Shown: piece after piece, positions 16,033-25,707 of the stretch
Position numbering within the stretch: the first letter of the stretch is position 1
How the letters are laid out: each line of letters begins with the position of its first letter
NCBI GenBank assembly: GCA_014730115.1
Contig: WJIU01000011.1
Location: forward strand, 1 to 39,632
Reading direction: 5' to 3'
From: Microcaldota archaeon
GTDB lineage: Archaea; Micrarchaeota; Micrarchaeia; Anstonellales; Bilamarchaeaceae
DNA length: 39,632 nucleotides
Position numbers and translations under genes: made by a program
Notes under the pieces: model-generated
The model's input: the letters and a program-made list of their open reading frames with translations, nothing else
Told to the model about the DNA's origin: nothing
Database searches by the model: none

Positions 16033-16368
16033 TCACATAAGACGTGTTCCGCATGCAGGACATTTGGGAAACAACGAGGTCATCTTATACCTGCATATAG
16101 GACATACATAATAGGTCTTTTTAGCCCTTTGGTACTCCGCTTCAAAATCGTAAAAGCATTTCTTGCACTTTTTTGCGTCCAGTTCATTCAGGGCTCCGCA
16201 CTTCGGGCATTTTCTGCGGAACATGCTTTTGATCCTGACTCCGCACTTCGGGCAGCGCTCCATGTTCAGGTTGACAGTCTCGCCGCAGCTGGGGCATTTG
16301 TAGCTGCGTCCCGGCTTTTTGGAGCCGGTGCCCCTGAATATTCCTTTTAAGAAATCAAGAAGCCCCAT
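16033..16368 (-). CDS. Triple zinc-ribbon protein
   Basis: The 111-residue protein consists almost only of three zinc ribbons: C-P-S-C with C-P-K-C (about 25-42), C-P-K-C with C-K-K-C (about 54-72) and C-P-I-C with C-P-A-C (about 89-107). Each pair could hold one zinc ion. The N-terminus (M-G-L-L-D-F-L-K-G-I-F) looks like an amphipathic helix that could lie on the membrane. There is no signal peptide, so it is cytosolic. It is separated by 4 bases from the lipoprotein gene and 6 from the GNAT-like gene, and is probably a cytoplasmic scaffold or adaptor of the same system (inference). Confidence 0.8.
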   Translation of the reverse strand: MGLLDFLKGIFRGTGSKKPGRSYKCPSCGETVNLNMERCPKCGVRIKSMFRRKCPKCGALNELDAKKCKKCFYDFEAEYQRAKKTYYVCPICRYKMTSLFPKCPACGTRLM

Positions 16369-16372
16369 GTCA

Positions 16373-19300
16373 TCATCCGTAGTGGCACTCCATCATGTAA
16401 TTCTTAAGAGGGAGCTGGTTTATACTGCAGAACGAACCGGTATCTCCCAGGTCGGTGATGCTTCCCCCTATGCCGCAGTCTGTGTCATTCAGGCCCGCCT
16501 TGGGATAGACAAGCGGCTGGTTGATTGCCATCCGGTATGTCTCCTGCATAAATGAATACTTGGTTTCAGTGTTTTCTTCATAAAGGCAGCATTTGTCAGG
16601 CCGGGAGAGGCCTGCGATGTAGTCTATCCATATTTCTGAATCTATGTCTTCCAAATCAACCGGTGGCAGTTCCTCAATCGTGCCGTTTGCATGGGTCCGG
16701 GTGCAGATTACCTGGCCGGACATGTTCGCGCAGACCGGGCAATCGCTGGAAACAACATTTTGCGGGCATTTCCAGGTGGTTCCGGACTCTTCGGCTCCTT
16801 CGGGAATGGTGCATACGCTTCCGTCATCGCATACCATCGGGTCGTTGCCTGGAATCGGCTTGCACACCCCCATCTGCAGGTCGAACTGGCTGCAGGGCTC
16901 GCAGAAAATCTCCTCAATCGCATTGGCCTGCCTGAAAATGCTGGTTGGCGCGGTTGCGGTCATCTTCTGCAGGGACTGCTGGAGGGAACAGAATTTTTCT
17001 TTTTTCTGCCCGAAAGTCCAGGGAGACAATCCAATTTCAGTTACCACGCCGGGGCCGTCTTCATCGCTCCTGGCAGGCGAGTAAATGATGCCCAGAATTC
17101 CTGCCTGCACCAGCTCGTCCTGGTTGACAATTATGGTATCAAACAGAGTGCTGTAATTTTCATCGGTCCAGTAAGGGTCGTCGTCCCTGACGTTGAATCC
17201 AATTACCATGGTAGGCTTGGATGTTGTCTGAAGCGAGGCTCTCCCATAAGATGCCATGTCCTCCACTACTGCCTGGGCCCCCTGCTGGCTGATATCCTGG
17301 TGGTCGGAAACTTCGTATTCAAAGGCAACCAGGTCTATTGCATGCCTTGCACTGGGCGGAATCATGCTTCTCACAGTGGAGTTGAACTGCTCCACTGAGT
17401 CAACATCCTTTACCAGGAATGCAGTGAGGCAGCCGGCGCATTTCCCTTTTACCAGTGAGGCACGGTCAAATACCCGGTCTATCTTGTTTACTATGTCATC
17501 AGGGCCATAAACATTGTCCACTACCACCACCATAGCGCCCATGGTCCCAAGCAGTGCCTCAAAATCGTACTGGCTGTAGTTTGTTGGTGCAGGGTCATAG
17601 AAAAGGGTAAAGTATGGAAATTCGGAATCAGGGTTGTGCAGGTCCCAGTTGCTGCCGTCGCTCAGGTCTATTACCGGCATTGCCCCTGATTTCAGATAAT
17701 CACCCATCCTCTGCTTGAGGACCGCGGCCTCGGGCTCGGTGCGGGGTGAGCCTTTTCCACCTATTGGTCCGGTATAATCCTTCAGGTCCGGTATGTAAGG
17801 ATGGTTGCAGGAGACATTGTCATACCGGTTGAAATAGCTTCCATTGAATTCTATGTCATACTCACACAAAGGCTCTGCCTGGTATGGCGACTCATGCAGG
17901 TCAATCAGGTATTCCGGCATGTATACCCGTTCGTCAGTTGTAATCTTCTGGTATGCAAGCGTGGACTGGGTGCACGGCTCGCACCACCCGAATGTCCTTA
18001 CTTTGGGCAGGTAAGTTGCATCATCAACCGTGCACGACCCAATCTTGTTCGACCCCATGGAGTACTTGAAAAGGATTATCCTGGGTACATACAGAATGTG
18101 GTAGAATTCCTTCATTCCGTTCACAAGGTCGTTTTCCCTCCGCAGGTTGCAGCTGTTTGTTTCCTTGTAGTTCAGCATTACTTCATCGTAAGTATTTCTG
18201 AGCCTGGTAACATAGGAAGGCTTGGAGACAAGCATATGGGGGGTGAGGTTGTTTGAATAATCGTCCTGATTGAGGGACGAGATATATCCTTTCTGGTATG
18301 TAATCACCCATGGCATGGATGCCAGGGCCGCATCAAAAGGCACCATCCTATTTCCGCAGCCGTCCTTGAATCCCTGCGCCTTATAGGTTTTCACCGCATC
18401 ATTGAAGTAGGCCCCGAAGACGTCCAGAAGGCCTGTTTCGTTCCACTCCAATGGATAGCCGGTGTCCACAACAACGTAATCCTCGCCTTCCACAAGGTTG
18501 CAGTTCTTTGCCAGGGAGCTGTCTTCGAACTCATCCTCCTTTGCCAGTGCATAGCCGATTATGGTATCTCCTTCATAGGTGGGCTGGGGAGTCTCCTCGC
18601 CCTCCACCTTCCCGAAGAACACCGCGCCCCCGGCATGCGGGCCCATCCCCATCATGGATATGGGATTTGTTTCACTGGGCTCCCAAGAAACAAGGTGCGT
18701 GCAGAAAACATCTTCATCAGCGTCCTCGTCCTCTTCATCAACGCCGGGATATTCATGCGGGCAATCTGCTTTGTCTATCCAGTAAGCATCAATTTCCCAG
18801 GGCACGTTGATAATCTCCCAGGGGTCTCCGGTTATGCTTGTGGCGGTCCCCCCCTCCCAGATGGGCCTCATGTAATTGGTGAAGTTGTACCAGTAGTCCT
18901 TGAATGCCTTCTCGCCCTCTTCCTTGGCCAGTTTTTTGTATTTGAACCTGTCGTCATTTTTCACCAGCCCTGCATGGATATGCGAAATCTTCACTTCCAC
19001 TTTTGCATACTCCCGGAAAGGTGGTTCCCCCTCTTCTGAAATTGCAACTTCCTTGGTAGGCGCGCAGATTACCCTCTTGTTGTCATTGTAATCTGTTGTC
19101 TGGATGCAGTCGGTAATTACATCCGCCCGCTCGTCTTCAGAGATGCCTTCTTCGTGCTCAATAAGGACCCCCCGGTTGTAGAAGGCGTTGTCGCAGCTTC
19201 CGGACCAGCAGTTTCCCCCTGCCAGCTCGCATTCATAAGGAGCACGGGTGGTTCCGGTTTCATCAACATCGTATATGGTTGAGGCATGGGCTATTGACAG

Positions 19301-20260
19301 CTGCTTTCTGTAGAAATCCTTGTCGATTTTTTTGTGAAGCCCCTCCATATTGACCTCGCTGTCCTCATAATAATAGAAATCCCCATCATCGTAGTAGGAT
19401 GACCAGGCATCAATGGTTATATACTGTGAAAACTTGTAATTGTGGAATTCAGGAACCACCGGCAGAACCAGGATGCTTTCAAAACCGCTGAGTTCCCCAT
19501 CTACAGTCTCCAGGACCGGGTCCTGGTGGGTAAACGGCGGCAACACATTGTCCTCATCGAAGCAGTTTTCCGTAATCCCGTTTATGGGGTCAAAGGTTTC
19601 TATGTTTGCCGGGTCGAGGTAGTTCATATAGCGGTCAACGGGGTCTCCAGGCTCGCTTGCAGAGCAGTACCGGTCTGACATCGGAAAGTAATGCCTGTAC
19701 TGGTCGTACTCGTCAAATGATTCCCCGACCCCGACCCTGAATGTGTTTATCTGGGAGTTGGAGCTCTTCATAATCTGCCTGAGGTCCGAATCCATGGGGA
19801 GGAACCGGCAGGATGCCTTGTAGAATCTGGCAGCTGCTTCGTCGTCTAAATCGGGCGGAGTCCCCTCATCCTTCATATCATCTTCGTCCGAAGACGTCAT
19901 GCCGGGAGCAAACCGGGGCTTGAATTTAAATTCTCCGCAGACCATGGTGGTGCAGTTTGGATTTACACATGAAACCAGGTCGTCCTGGCTGCAGATGGGT
20001 ATCAGGCGATATGTTTTCGGCTCGTCATCGTCAAGGGTGACATTGCAGTATCCCTCGGTTCCCATATCCGGATTGTCACAGCTGTTCGGGACTGTTTTGG
20101 CGGTAAGGTTCAGGGGCGGCCTGTCCTGGTCTGTGGTATTGTAGAGCATACAGCCCTGGTCTGTGTATTCCTTGAGACAGCACCCCAGCTTCTGCACCGG
20201 CTTCAGGCACCCGGCAACCAGGAAGGCAAGCAAAACAAAAACAATCAGTTTTTTCATCAT
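16373..20260 (-). CDS. Giant cysteine-rich surface lipoprotein of the membrane-complex operon
   Basis: The 1295-residue protein begins with a lipoprotein signal: hydrophobic stretch and L-V-A-G-C lipobox with the acceptor C18. The remainder is extracellular, with many cysteines, often paired, that probably form disulfides, and few glycosylation sites. Residues about 855-1085 (from V-I-D-L-S-D-G-S-N-W to G-I-I-Y-S-P-A-R) alternate strands and helices in a way that recalls a TIM-barrel glycoside-hydrolase-like domain, but I cannot assign a family or catalytic residues. The last 200 residues are again Cys-rich. The ATG overlaps the stop of the preceding membrane-protein gene (ATGA), so the two are coupled. 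As the only fully external product of the operon it is the likely face towards other cells or the environment. Confidence 0.82.
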   Translation of the reverse strand: MMKKLIVFVLLAFLVAGCLKPVQKLGCCLKEYTDQGCMLYNTTDQDRPPLNLTAKTVPNSCDNPDMGTEGYCNVTLDDDEPKTYRLIPICSQDDLVSCVNPNCTTMVCGEFKFKPRFAPGMTSSDEDDMKDEGTPPDLDDEAAARFYKASCRFLPMDSDLRQIMKSSNSQINTFRVGVGESFDEYDQYRHYFPMSDRYCSASEPGDPVDRYMNYLDPANIETFDPINGITENCFDEDNVLPPFTHQDPVLETVDGELSGFESILVLPVVPEFHNYKFSQYITIDAWSSYYDDGDFYYYEDSEVNMEGLHKKIDKDFYRKQLSIAHASTIYDVDETGTTRAPYECELAGGNCWSGSCDNAFYNRGVLIEHEEGISEDERADVITDCIQTTDYNDNKRVICAPTKEVAISEEGEPPFREYAKVEVKISHIHAGLVKNDDRFKYKKLAKEEGEKAFKDYWYNFTNYMRPIWEGGTATSITGDPWEIINVPWEIDAYWIDKADCPHEYPGVDEEDEDADEDVFCTHLVSWEPSETNPISMMGMGPHAGGAVFFGKVEGEETPQPTYEGDTIIGYALAKEDEFEDSSLAKNCNLVEGEDYVVVDTGYPLEWNETGLLDVFGAYFNDAVKTYKAQGFKDGCGNRMVPFDAALASMPWVITYQKGYISSLNQDDYSNNLTPHMLVSKPSYVTRLRNTYDEVMLNYKETNSCNLRRENDLVNGMKEFYHILYVPRIILFKYSMGSNKIGSCTVDDATYLPKVRTFGWCEPCTQSTLAYQKITTDERVYMPEYLIDLHESPYQAEPLCEYDIEFNGSYFNRYDNVSCNHPYIPDLKDYTGPIGGKGSPRTEPEAAVLKQRMGDYLKSGAMPVIDLSDGSNWDLHNPDSEFPYFTLFYDPAPTNYSQYDFEALLGTMGAMVVVVDNVYGPDDIVNKIDRVFDRASLVKGKCAGCLTAFLVKDVDSVEQFNSTVRSMIPPSARHAIDLVAFEYEVSDHQDISQQGAQAVVEDMASYGRASLQTTSKPTMVIGFNVRDDDPYWTDENYSTLFDTIIVNQDELVQAGILGIIYSPARSDEDGPGVVTEIGLSPWTFGQKKEKFCSLQQSLQKMTATAPTSIFRQANAIEEIFCEPCSQFDLQMGVCKPIPGNDPMVCDDGSVCTIPEGAEESGTTWKCPQNVVSSDCPVCANMSGQVICTRTHANGTIEELPPVDLEDIDSEIWIDYIAGLSRPDKCCLYEENTETKYSFMQETYRMAINQPLVYPKAGLNDTDCGIGGSITDLGDTGSFCSINQLPLKNYMMECHYG

Positions 20261-21312
20261 ACCACTTTAGTAAGCATTCTGGTGAGTTCATGGGTGTCTC
20301 CACCCAGCACCGTCATTAAATATCTGATAAATGTCATGGTGAGGAACAGCGCAATCAAAGGATGCATGATCAGCGAAACATAGGACTGGGAAAGGTCGTT
20401 GCTCAGCTGCTGCATCTGCAGGTTCTGTAATGCATTGCCTCCCTGGGCCTCGTAGTTCTGAATCATTGACACGACATTGGACATCGTGGGGTAGCAGTAC
20501 ATCTGGTTTTCGCCCGGGTCCTCGAAATCAGGGACCGGCGGGGCGGGGGTGAAGCCGGGGTCAAGCAGGATAAAGAATATGGGGAAGATAAAGTACATGC
20601 CAAGCCCCATTGATATGAATAATGCGCCTACATTCCTGGTAAAGAAGAAACTGCGCAATAGTATCCCCAGGGGAATGAAAACGTGTATCATGTTGCCTTT
20701 GATGTACTGGAGTATTGCGGACTGAGCATTGAGCGCGACCAGAAGGGTAGTTGCCAGGTTGCTTGTAATCCTTTTTGTTTCCACTTCCTCGTACCAGTCA
20801 CCGACCCAGTCCCCCTTGAAGAATGTGATGCCGAAACTGCTGAGGGCAATGTTAAGGCGGTTGAACTCGACGCTGTTGCCGCCCATTATGGCTCCCTGTA
20901 TTTCAGCGATTTCAGTTGCACGCTGCTGGAGCCTGCACCTTATGGCATCGAAAGCCTCATCCATTGCCATCTGGCCGGTTTCATTTTCCCCCTCCAGGGC
21001 GTATGGTATGTGTATGGATTCTCCGCTGCATGTTACATCCCCTGCGATGAACTGGGAAGTCAGCACCATCGCACCGTTGATAATCACCACCAGGAATATG
21101 GCCATGAATGCGGTGGCGGCGGACTGAAGTATCTCCGACTTGGCAAATGCCTCCAGCTCCCTTATAGAAAATGCCCTTCCCACCATGAGTAGTATGGTGT
21201 ATATGGTGATTGCGCTCATAATTGCAAGCAGGCAGAGCGGAAGCCAGGCATAGGCCCAGTTCTCCCCTCCGAAGGTTTCTCCGAAAAAGCTCTCAATGGA
21301 AAGCACAATCAT
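20257..21312 (-). CDS. Polytopic membrane protein, paralogue 6 of the VirB6/CedA-like set
   Basis: The 351-residue protein has about five to six membrane helices. It shows the shared features of the set: a first helix ending in M-V-G, then an interfacial segment (R-E-L-E-A-F-A-K-S-E-I-L-Q, 51-63), an external loop, the central motif P-L-G-I-L-L-R-S-F-F-F-T-R-N-V-G (214-229) entering another helix, an external Pro-rich loop and the C-terminal helix ending L-G-G-D...L-T-R-M-L-T-K-V-V. Unlike four of its paralogues it lacks an obvious cleaved signal peptide. It starts 2 bases after the stop of the previous paralogue. I do not recognise a named family; the topology and conserved central motif recall channel proteins such as VirB6/TrbL or CedA, which is inference. 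Confidence 0.8.
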   Translation of the reverse strand: MIVLSIESFFGETFGGENWAYAWLPLCLLAIMSAITIYTILLMVGRAFSIRELEAFAKSEILQSAATAFMAIFLVVIINGAMVLTSQFIAGDVTCSGESIHIPYALEGENETGQMAMDEAFDAIRCRLQQRATEIAEIQGAIMGGNSVEFNRLNIALSSFGITFFKGDWVGDWYEEVETKRITSNLATTLLVALNAQSAILQYIKGNMIHVFIPLGILLRSFFFTRNVGALFISMGLGMYFIFPIFFILLDPGFTPAPPVPDFEDPGENQMYCYPTMSNVVSMIQNYEAQGGNALQNLQMQQLSNDLSQSYVSLIMHPLIALFLTMTFIRYLMTVLGGDTHELTRMLTKVV

Positions 21313-21314
21313 AT

Positions 21315-22466
21315 TTACACCAACTGAGTTATTCTACTTAAATTTATTTCTTCGCCGTAAAGCCTTGCTATGTAGGAAACGCTTGCGATTGTGGCAAGCA
21401 GGGCCGCAGTTGGCATGAAGACTGCAGCGATGAATGCATATGCCCCGAACGTTATGGCATCCTTGGGATGCTCGCCATCAGGAAAATACATACTGTCCAT
21501 GGTGTCCTCTGTTGTTACCTGTCCGAATGTAAATGACTGCACCAGCATCGTTCCGATGCTTTGAATTATTCCTGCACTTGCCCAGTCATCAAATACCTTT
21601 TCGCACGACTCTCCCTGGCAATGAAGGAATTTATCTGAAAGGGCTGTGCTGGGAGTGTAACAGTGGGGGCAGGGGTCGCTGCAGGAGAGGCAGTGGGGGC
21701 TGTCAGGCCTGTCCACAAGAACGTCCCCCATCAGGTAGTATATGCTGAGCATGAGCGGGTAAACTATGAGGAAGGACAGGGCTACCGCTATCAGCAGCGA
21801 GCCGAACGACCTCATATACGGCATGGAGCGCAGGAAAACTCCCATCGGCAGGAATATGAACACAAATCCCTTGTACACAAACAGGAGTATGAAAAGGAAG
21901 TTCAGGGCAGAGAAATGGGCGATAAGAGTGGAATTGAAAACCATGTTAAGTGCGGCATTAATGGCACCATAACCCCCCAGGGGCTGCTCGTATTTCCCGG
22001 AGTAGCCGTACCAGCATCCCAGGCCGATGCCCAGAAATTCAAAGTCGCACAGGAAAGCATTCAGGTATGCATAAATTGTATAGGCCTGCAGGTGGTATCT
22101 TATCACGGTAAGGGCGTTGTGGGAATAAAGTGCGGACTCGGCAAGATACTCCCCTGCCGCGTCGTATACATTGAGGTCATGCTGGGTTTCCACCCCGGTG
22201 AAGAAGGAGGCAACCTCGCCCATGTTTATTGCGCAGAACGTATTGATTGCGATGAAAATGAAGAAAACACTTGCTACTGAGATGAACACCTGCAGCACTT
22301 CTGTCTTTGCCCACACAGTAAGCTTCGGGTTGTTCAGGAGGTTGCCGAGCATGTAGGAGAACGCAATGAGGAATCCTGTTACCACGGATGCTGCTGCGAC
22401 CAGGGGCAGAATAGTCGCATCAAAGAATGCCTGGAAATCCGGGGTGCATATCATTGCTTCTACCAT
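21315..22466 (-). CDS. Polytopic membrane protein, paralogue 5 of the VirB6/CedA-like set
   Basis: The 383-residue protein has about six membrane helices. The common elements are Y-M-L-G...N-P-K-L-T-V-W-A-K-T-E-V-L-Q (38-59), the central P-M-G-V-F-L-R-S-M-P-Y-M-R-S-F-G-S-L-L-I-A-V (207-228) and a C-terminal tail with Y-G-E-E-I-N-L-S-R-I-T-Q-L-V. The external loop after the central helix is Cys-rich (C-L-S-C-S-D-P-C-P-H-C near 270), suggesting disulfides or metal binding outside. No clear signal peptide. Its start codon shares one base with the stop of the previous gene (TAATG). Confidence 0.8.
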   Translation of the reverse strand: MVEAMICTPDFQAFFDATILPLVAAASVVTGFLIAFSYMLGNLLNNPKLTVWAKTEVLQVFISVASVFFIFIAINTFCAINMGEVASFFTGVETQHDLNVYDAAGEYLAESALYSHNALTVIRYHLQAYTIYAYLNAFLCDFEFLGIGLGCWYGYSGKYEQPLGGYGAINAALNMVFNSTLIAHFSALNFLFILLFVYKGFVFIFLPMGVFLRSMPYMRSFGSLLIAVALSFLIVYPLMLSIYYLMGDVLVDRPDSPHCLSCSDPCPHCYTPSTALSDKFLHCQGESCEKVFDDWASAGIIQSIGTMLVQSFTFGQVTTEDTMDSMYFPDGEHPKDAITFGAYAFIAAVFMPTAALLATIASVSYIARLYGEEINLSRITQLV

Positions 22467-23500
22467 TATATAAACCTCGATATTGCGCTTACATCAACCT
22501 CTGCTCCGGCCAGGTGGGTCAATGCCCTTATACTGGAGGTCATCATCAGGAGGGCGATAATGGGCCCAAGGGTTGCCTTTATCAGAATCGTGAAAAGGTG
22601 GCTTCTGATTGACCTTCTGAGGTTGAGGTATGCGCTTGTTGCCTGGTCCTCATTGGAATCCCCGAGGTCGGTAAGGCTGCCCAGCCCCAGGGTTACAATC
22701 TCCACAGCCAGATGGGGTGCTTTGGTATCGCCGGGGTTGCATTCAGGTATGTCTGCGGATACTCCGTCTGGCGGATACTCGTCAATATGGTCCTCGCTGC
22801 TGTCCTGGAATGTCTCTGCAAGCATTTCGTTGAATATGATTCCTATTGGGAGCATGAGGTGCAGGGATATGCCCAGCGCTATCAGGAATCCCCCTCCACC
22901 CCTTGTAATCTTGAAAGTGCGTAATAAGATTCCTATTGGCAGCAGGAGAGCGAGGGCATAGCTGGAGGCGAGCTCCACCAGCCGCTCCATTGCACTCAGC
23001 TCCGCCAGTGCAAACGCGGTGATTCCCCCGGCCATGGAAAGCGGAGGCGCAAGGATGCTGAATCCCCCGCAGCCGCTGACCGAGTAGCCCATGCTCATGA
23101 GGTTGCATTGCGAGGATTTTGATGCCTGCTTTGATACCTGCTTGTCGTAACTGGCAATGTCATCGAGCAGGCCTTCTACCTGTTCCCTGTTTTCCTGCAG
23201 GATGTCCAGGGTAGCATCCTGCATGTCCGCAGCCCCGGGCTTCAGGGGCTCAAGGGTGGAGATGCTGTTCAGGATGCTGTCCGAGCCGGTAAGCACCGCC
23301 ACCAGCACTGCAAGCACGATAAGCTGGAAAAATTCCTCTCTTGCCATCATCTGCAGCTCATTGATGCCGAATCCAAAGCCAATCATGTAGACAACGCCGA
23401 GCAGCGCGGCTGAAACCATTACAGCCAGGGCCGCCAGCTCGTGCCAGGACGCCGCAAAGGCAAGAGGAATCAGCAACAGGAACAACAGTAATTTCTTCAT
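22466..23500 (-). CDS. Polytopic membrane protein, paralogue 4 of the VirB6/CedA-like set
   Basis: The 344-residue protein starts with a signal peptide (1-17). Then come Y-M-I-G...N-E-L-Q-M-M-A-R-E-E-F-F-Q (38-59), a helical external segment with a Cys pair (about 80-145), the central motif P-I-G-I-L-L-R-T-F-K-I-T-R-G-G-G-G-F-L-I (188-207), a short acidic external loop, and the C-terminal helix with S-I-R-A-L and the tail A-E-V-D-V-S-A-I-S-R-F-I. Stop and start codons overlap with both neighbours (TGATG and TAATG), so translation is coupled. Confidence 0.8.
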   Translation of the reverse strand: MKKLLLFLLLIPLAFAASWHELAALAVMVSAALLGVVYMIGFGFGINELQMMAREEFFQLIVLAVLVAVLTGSDSILNSISTLEPLKPGAADMQDATLDILQENREQVEGLLDDIASYDKQVSKQASKSSQCNLMSMGYSVSGCGGFSILAPPLSMAGGITAFALAELSAMERLVELASSYALALLLPIGILLRTFKITRGGGGFLIALGISLHLMLPIGIIFNEMLAETFQDSSEDHIDEYPPDGVSADIPECNPGDTKAPHLAVEIVTLGLGSLTDLGDSNEDQATSAYLNLRRSIRSHLFTILIKATLGPIIALLMMTSSIRALTHLAGAEVDVSAISRFI

Positions 23501-25707
23501 CAGAACACCTTTGATATGCCCGGGATTTCAATATCCCCTCCAAGTATGCCTGACATCCCCTTGATGAATATCAGTGTAGCAACTATATTGAACAGGGGAA
23601 GCACATATGCCGGAAGCATCAGCTTGGACAGCTTCTGTATTTCCGGATTCCCTACCAGCCCGTTCTCACCAATCTTTGAGTACTCGGAAGCATCCTTGAT
23701 TGGGATGTCCTGCGAGGGCTTGCACAGGTCGTCGCATTTGTTGTTCACAGGCGGATTGTATATGTAAGATTCCTCACTGAACACGCACTGCTCACACGCG
23801 CTTTTGGGAAGGAACATCCGGTATTCGGCAGGGCAGTTGTCAAAGGAGCAGTTTCCTTCAGTGTAGTTGTCGGGCAGTCCGGAGCCGAGCAGCCTTCTTT
23901 CTGGTGGACAGTCCCCGCAGAATTCAGCCGGAGGATTCAAAGCTTCAATATCCCCAACACCGGCAAAGCATGTGGGGTGGCAGGCTTCGCAGGCTGCGTC
24001 CTCGCAGTCAATCATGTTTTCAGGGTCTCCCCCTTCTATTCTGCACCAGAACGGGCACCCGGTACACAGGTCCTCGCACATTCCCGTTTCCGGAACTACA
24101 TACACGCAGGACTCGTTGGCATCAAGTGAAGCAGGGCAGAATTTGGCCTTTTCGCAGGCCTTTTGTTTTTTGCTTTCCCCTGCGACTTCCGGCCTCCAGT
24201 CCTCATCCAGCTCTGCGCCGTCCCTTCTTGCCACCCTGCAGTCCTGGGACGAGTCGAGGCAGCACTTTTTCTCGTTATCGTTTTTGCAGACATCACAGTC
24301 GGATTTGAGCGGGGGCACCACCTTGCAGATTTCCGGACACGTCTGGTATTCGGGGTCTTCCTGGGCTTCCGGCACCAGCCTGATAACTTTGCATTCGATT
24401 GGTGCTTTTGCGCAAATTTTCTCAACGTCGTAAGTAACATTAACCTTGTCGCCTCCGCCTTCTTCCACTTCCACACCAAAGTTGTCTTCAAAGCATTCCA
24501 CTTTATCCTCGTAGGTGGGAAGAGACCTGCATTCAACCGGGAATTCTATTTCTACGGTTTTCTCCAGGCACTGTGCAACGGTAGGATAAGGAAGAACCCT
24601 GCACATGTCCGGACAGGTGAGACCGCTGTAAGTCGCGGCGGCCGCACACGAATATATCGGGATTCCTTCCAGGCTTCCGTTTCGGGCTGCCGCTGAACCT
24701 ATATCTCCCACATATATTTCAGTGACGAGGTACTGGTACTCTTCCGTAAAGTATGGCTTCATCTCCAGGGGGTCGTAAAAGTATCCTGTTTCACCCCCAT
24801 CATAATAATAAGCTATAGGTATCCTCTTCATGCATTCGGGTGGGCATTCGCTCTCTGGAGTGTCCAGGCGTTTGTCTCCGCTGACTGCCATGTCCAGGGT
24901 GACCCAGTCAAAGAGATACATGCCAGGGAAGAAGAAGGTAATTCCCAGGGAGACTGCAATAAGCAGGCCGCCCAGCTTTCTGGTGAAATAAAAGCTTCTG
25001 GCAACCAGGCCTATTGCCAGCAGAACCGGCCCAAGCTTAAAGCAGATTTCATTTACAAAGAAAAGCTGGGATTCCATGAATGCCAGGAGGTTTGTGTAGT
25101 ACTCAAACAGAAGGGTGTTCATATCGGAATCCAGCATATAGTCCGCCGCAAAGGTAAAGCTTATTCCAAGCTGGGCGCAGTATATGCTGTTGCAGTATAT
25201 TCCGAACCGGGTATTCATCGTATTAACTAACTTAACGTTTTCCACCAGTATGTTCCTCATGCTTCCCTTTGCAGTATCTACATAATCGCTGAGATAGAAA
25301 TTGGTCACCGCCTGGAGGCAGCCGCTGTAGTTGGCATCATCAGAACTGCCGCTTATTTCGCATCCGCTTATTTCCAGACCGCTGGCCGCGACCATTGCAA
25401 TTACGGTGGCATCAATGAGCGAAACCACCGCCACCAGGGAAATTATGATTATTGCATTTGCTATTATCTGGGTAAGCTCTGCGCCTGCCCAGCCCTGTAT
25501 CTCCGGCATTTCCAGTCCAATGCCTATCATATAGGCTATTGCCACCAGTACGATGGAAAGCCCCAGCGCACCTACGGCCAGGGCCCTCCAGTCGCGGACC
25601 AGTTCAAAGGGCGTCTGCTCCTCCATTTTCTCTGTGAACTCCTCCTGTCCGCTGCCGGCCGCCGAAAGGGCGATGATAATTGCCAGCAATAAAATCTCCT
25701 TTCTCAT
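23500..25707 (-). CDS. Paralogue 3 of the VirB6/CedA-like set with a ~400-residue cysteine-rich insertion
   Basis: At 735 residues this is the largest of the six. It has a signal peptide (1-20), Y-M-I-G...M-P-E-I-Q-G-W-A-G-A-E-L-T-Q (59-80), an external segment, the central motif A-I-G-L-V-A-R-S-F-Y-F-T-R-K-L-G-G-L-L-I (231-250) and the C-terminal helix and tail L-G-G-D-I-E-I-P-G-I-S-K-V-F. Between the central helix and the last helix lies an external domain (about 285-690) with about 36 cysteines, including recurring C-P-x-x-C-(K/R)-(V/L) units. It is probably a disulfide-stapled stalk or binding domain. It overlaps the previous gene by the four bases ATGA. Confidence 0.82.
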   Translation of the reverse strand: MRKEILLLAIIIALSAAGSGQEEFTEKMEEQTPFELVRDWRALAVGALGLSIVLVAIAYMIGIGLEMPEIQGWAGAELTQIIANAIIIISLVAVVSLIDATVIAMVAASGLEISGCEISGSSDDANYSGCLQAVTNFYLSDYVDTAKGSMRNILVENVKLVNTMNTRFGIYCNSIYCAQLGISFTFAADYMLDSDMNTLLFEYYTNLLAFMESQLFFVNEICFKLGPVLLAIGLVARSFYFTRKLGGLLIAVSLGITFFFPGMYLFDWVTLDMAVSGDKRLDTPESECPPECMKRIPIAYYYDGGETGYFYDPLEMKPYFTEEYQYLVTEIYVGDIGSAAARNGSLEGIPIYSCAAAATYSGLTCPDMCRVLPYPTVAQCLEKTVEIEFPVECRSLPTYEDKVECFEDNFGVEVEEGGGDKVNVTYDVEKICAKAPIECKVIRLVPEAQEDPEYQTCPEICKVVPPLKSDCDVCKNDNEKKCCLDSSQDCRVARRDGAELDEDWRPEVAGESKKQKACEKAKFCPASLDANESCVYVVPETGMCEDLCTGCPFWCRIEGGDPENMIDCEDAACEACHPTCFAGVGDIEALNPPAEFCGDCPPERRLLGSGLPDNYTEGNCSFDNCPAEYRMFLPKSACEQCVFSEESYIYNPPVNNKCDDLCKPSQDIPIKDASEYSKIGENGLVGNPEIQKLSKLMLPAYVLPLFNIVATLIFIKGMSGILGGDIEIPGISKVF

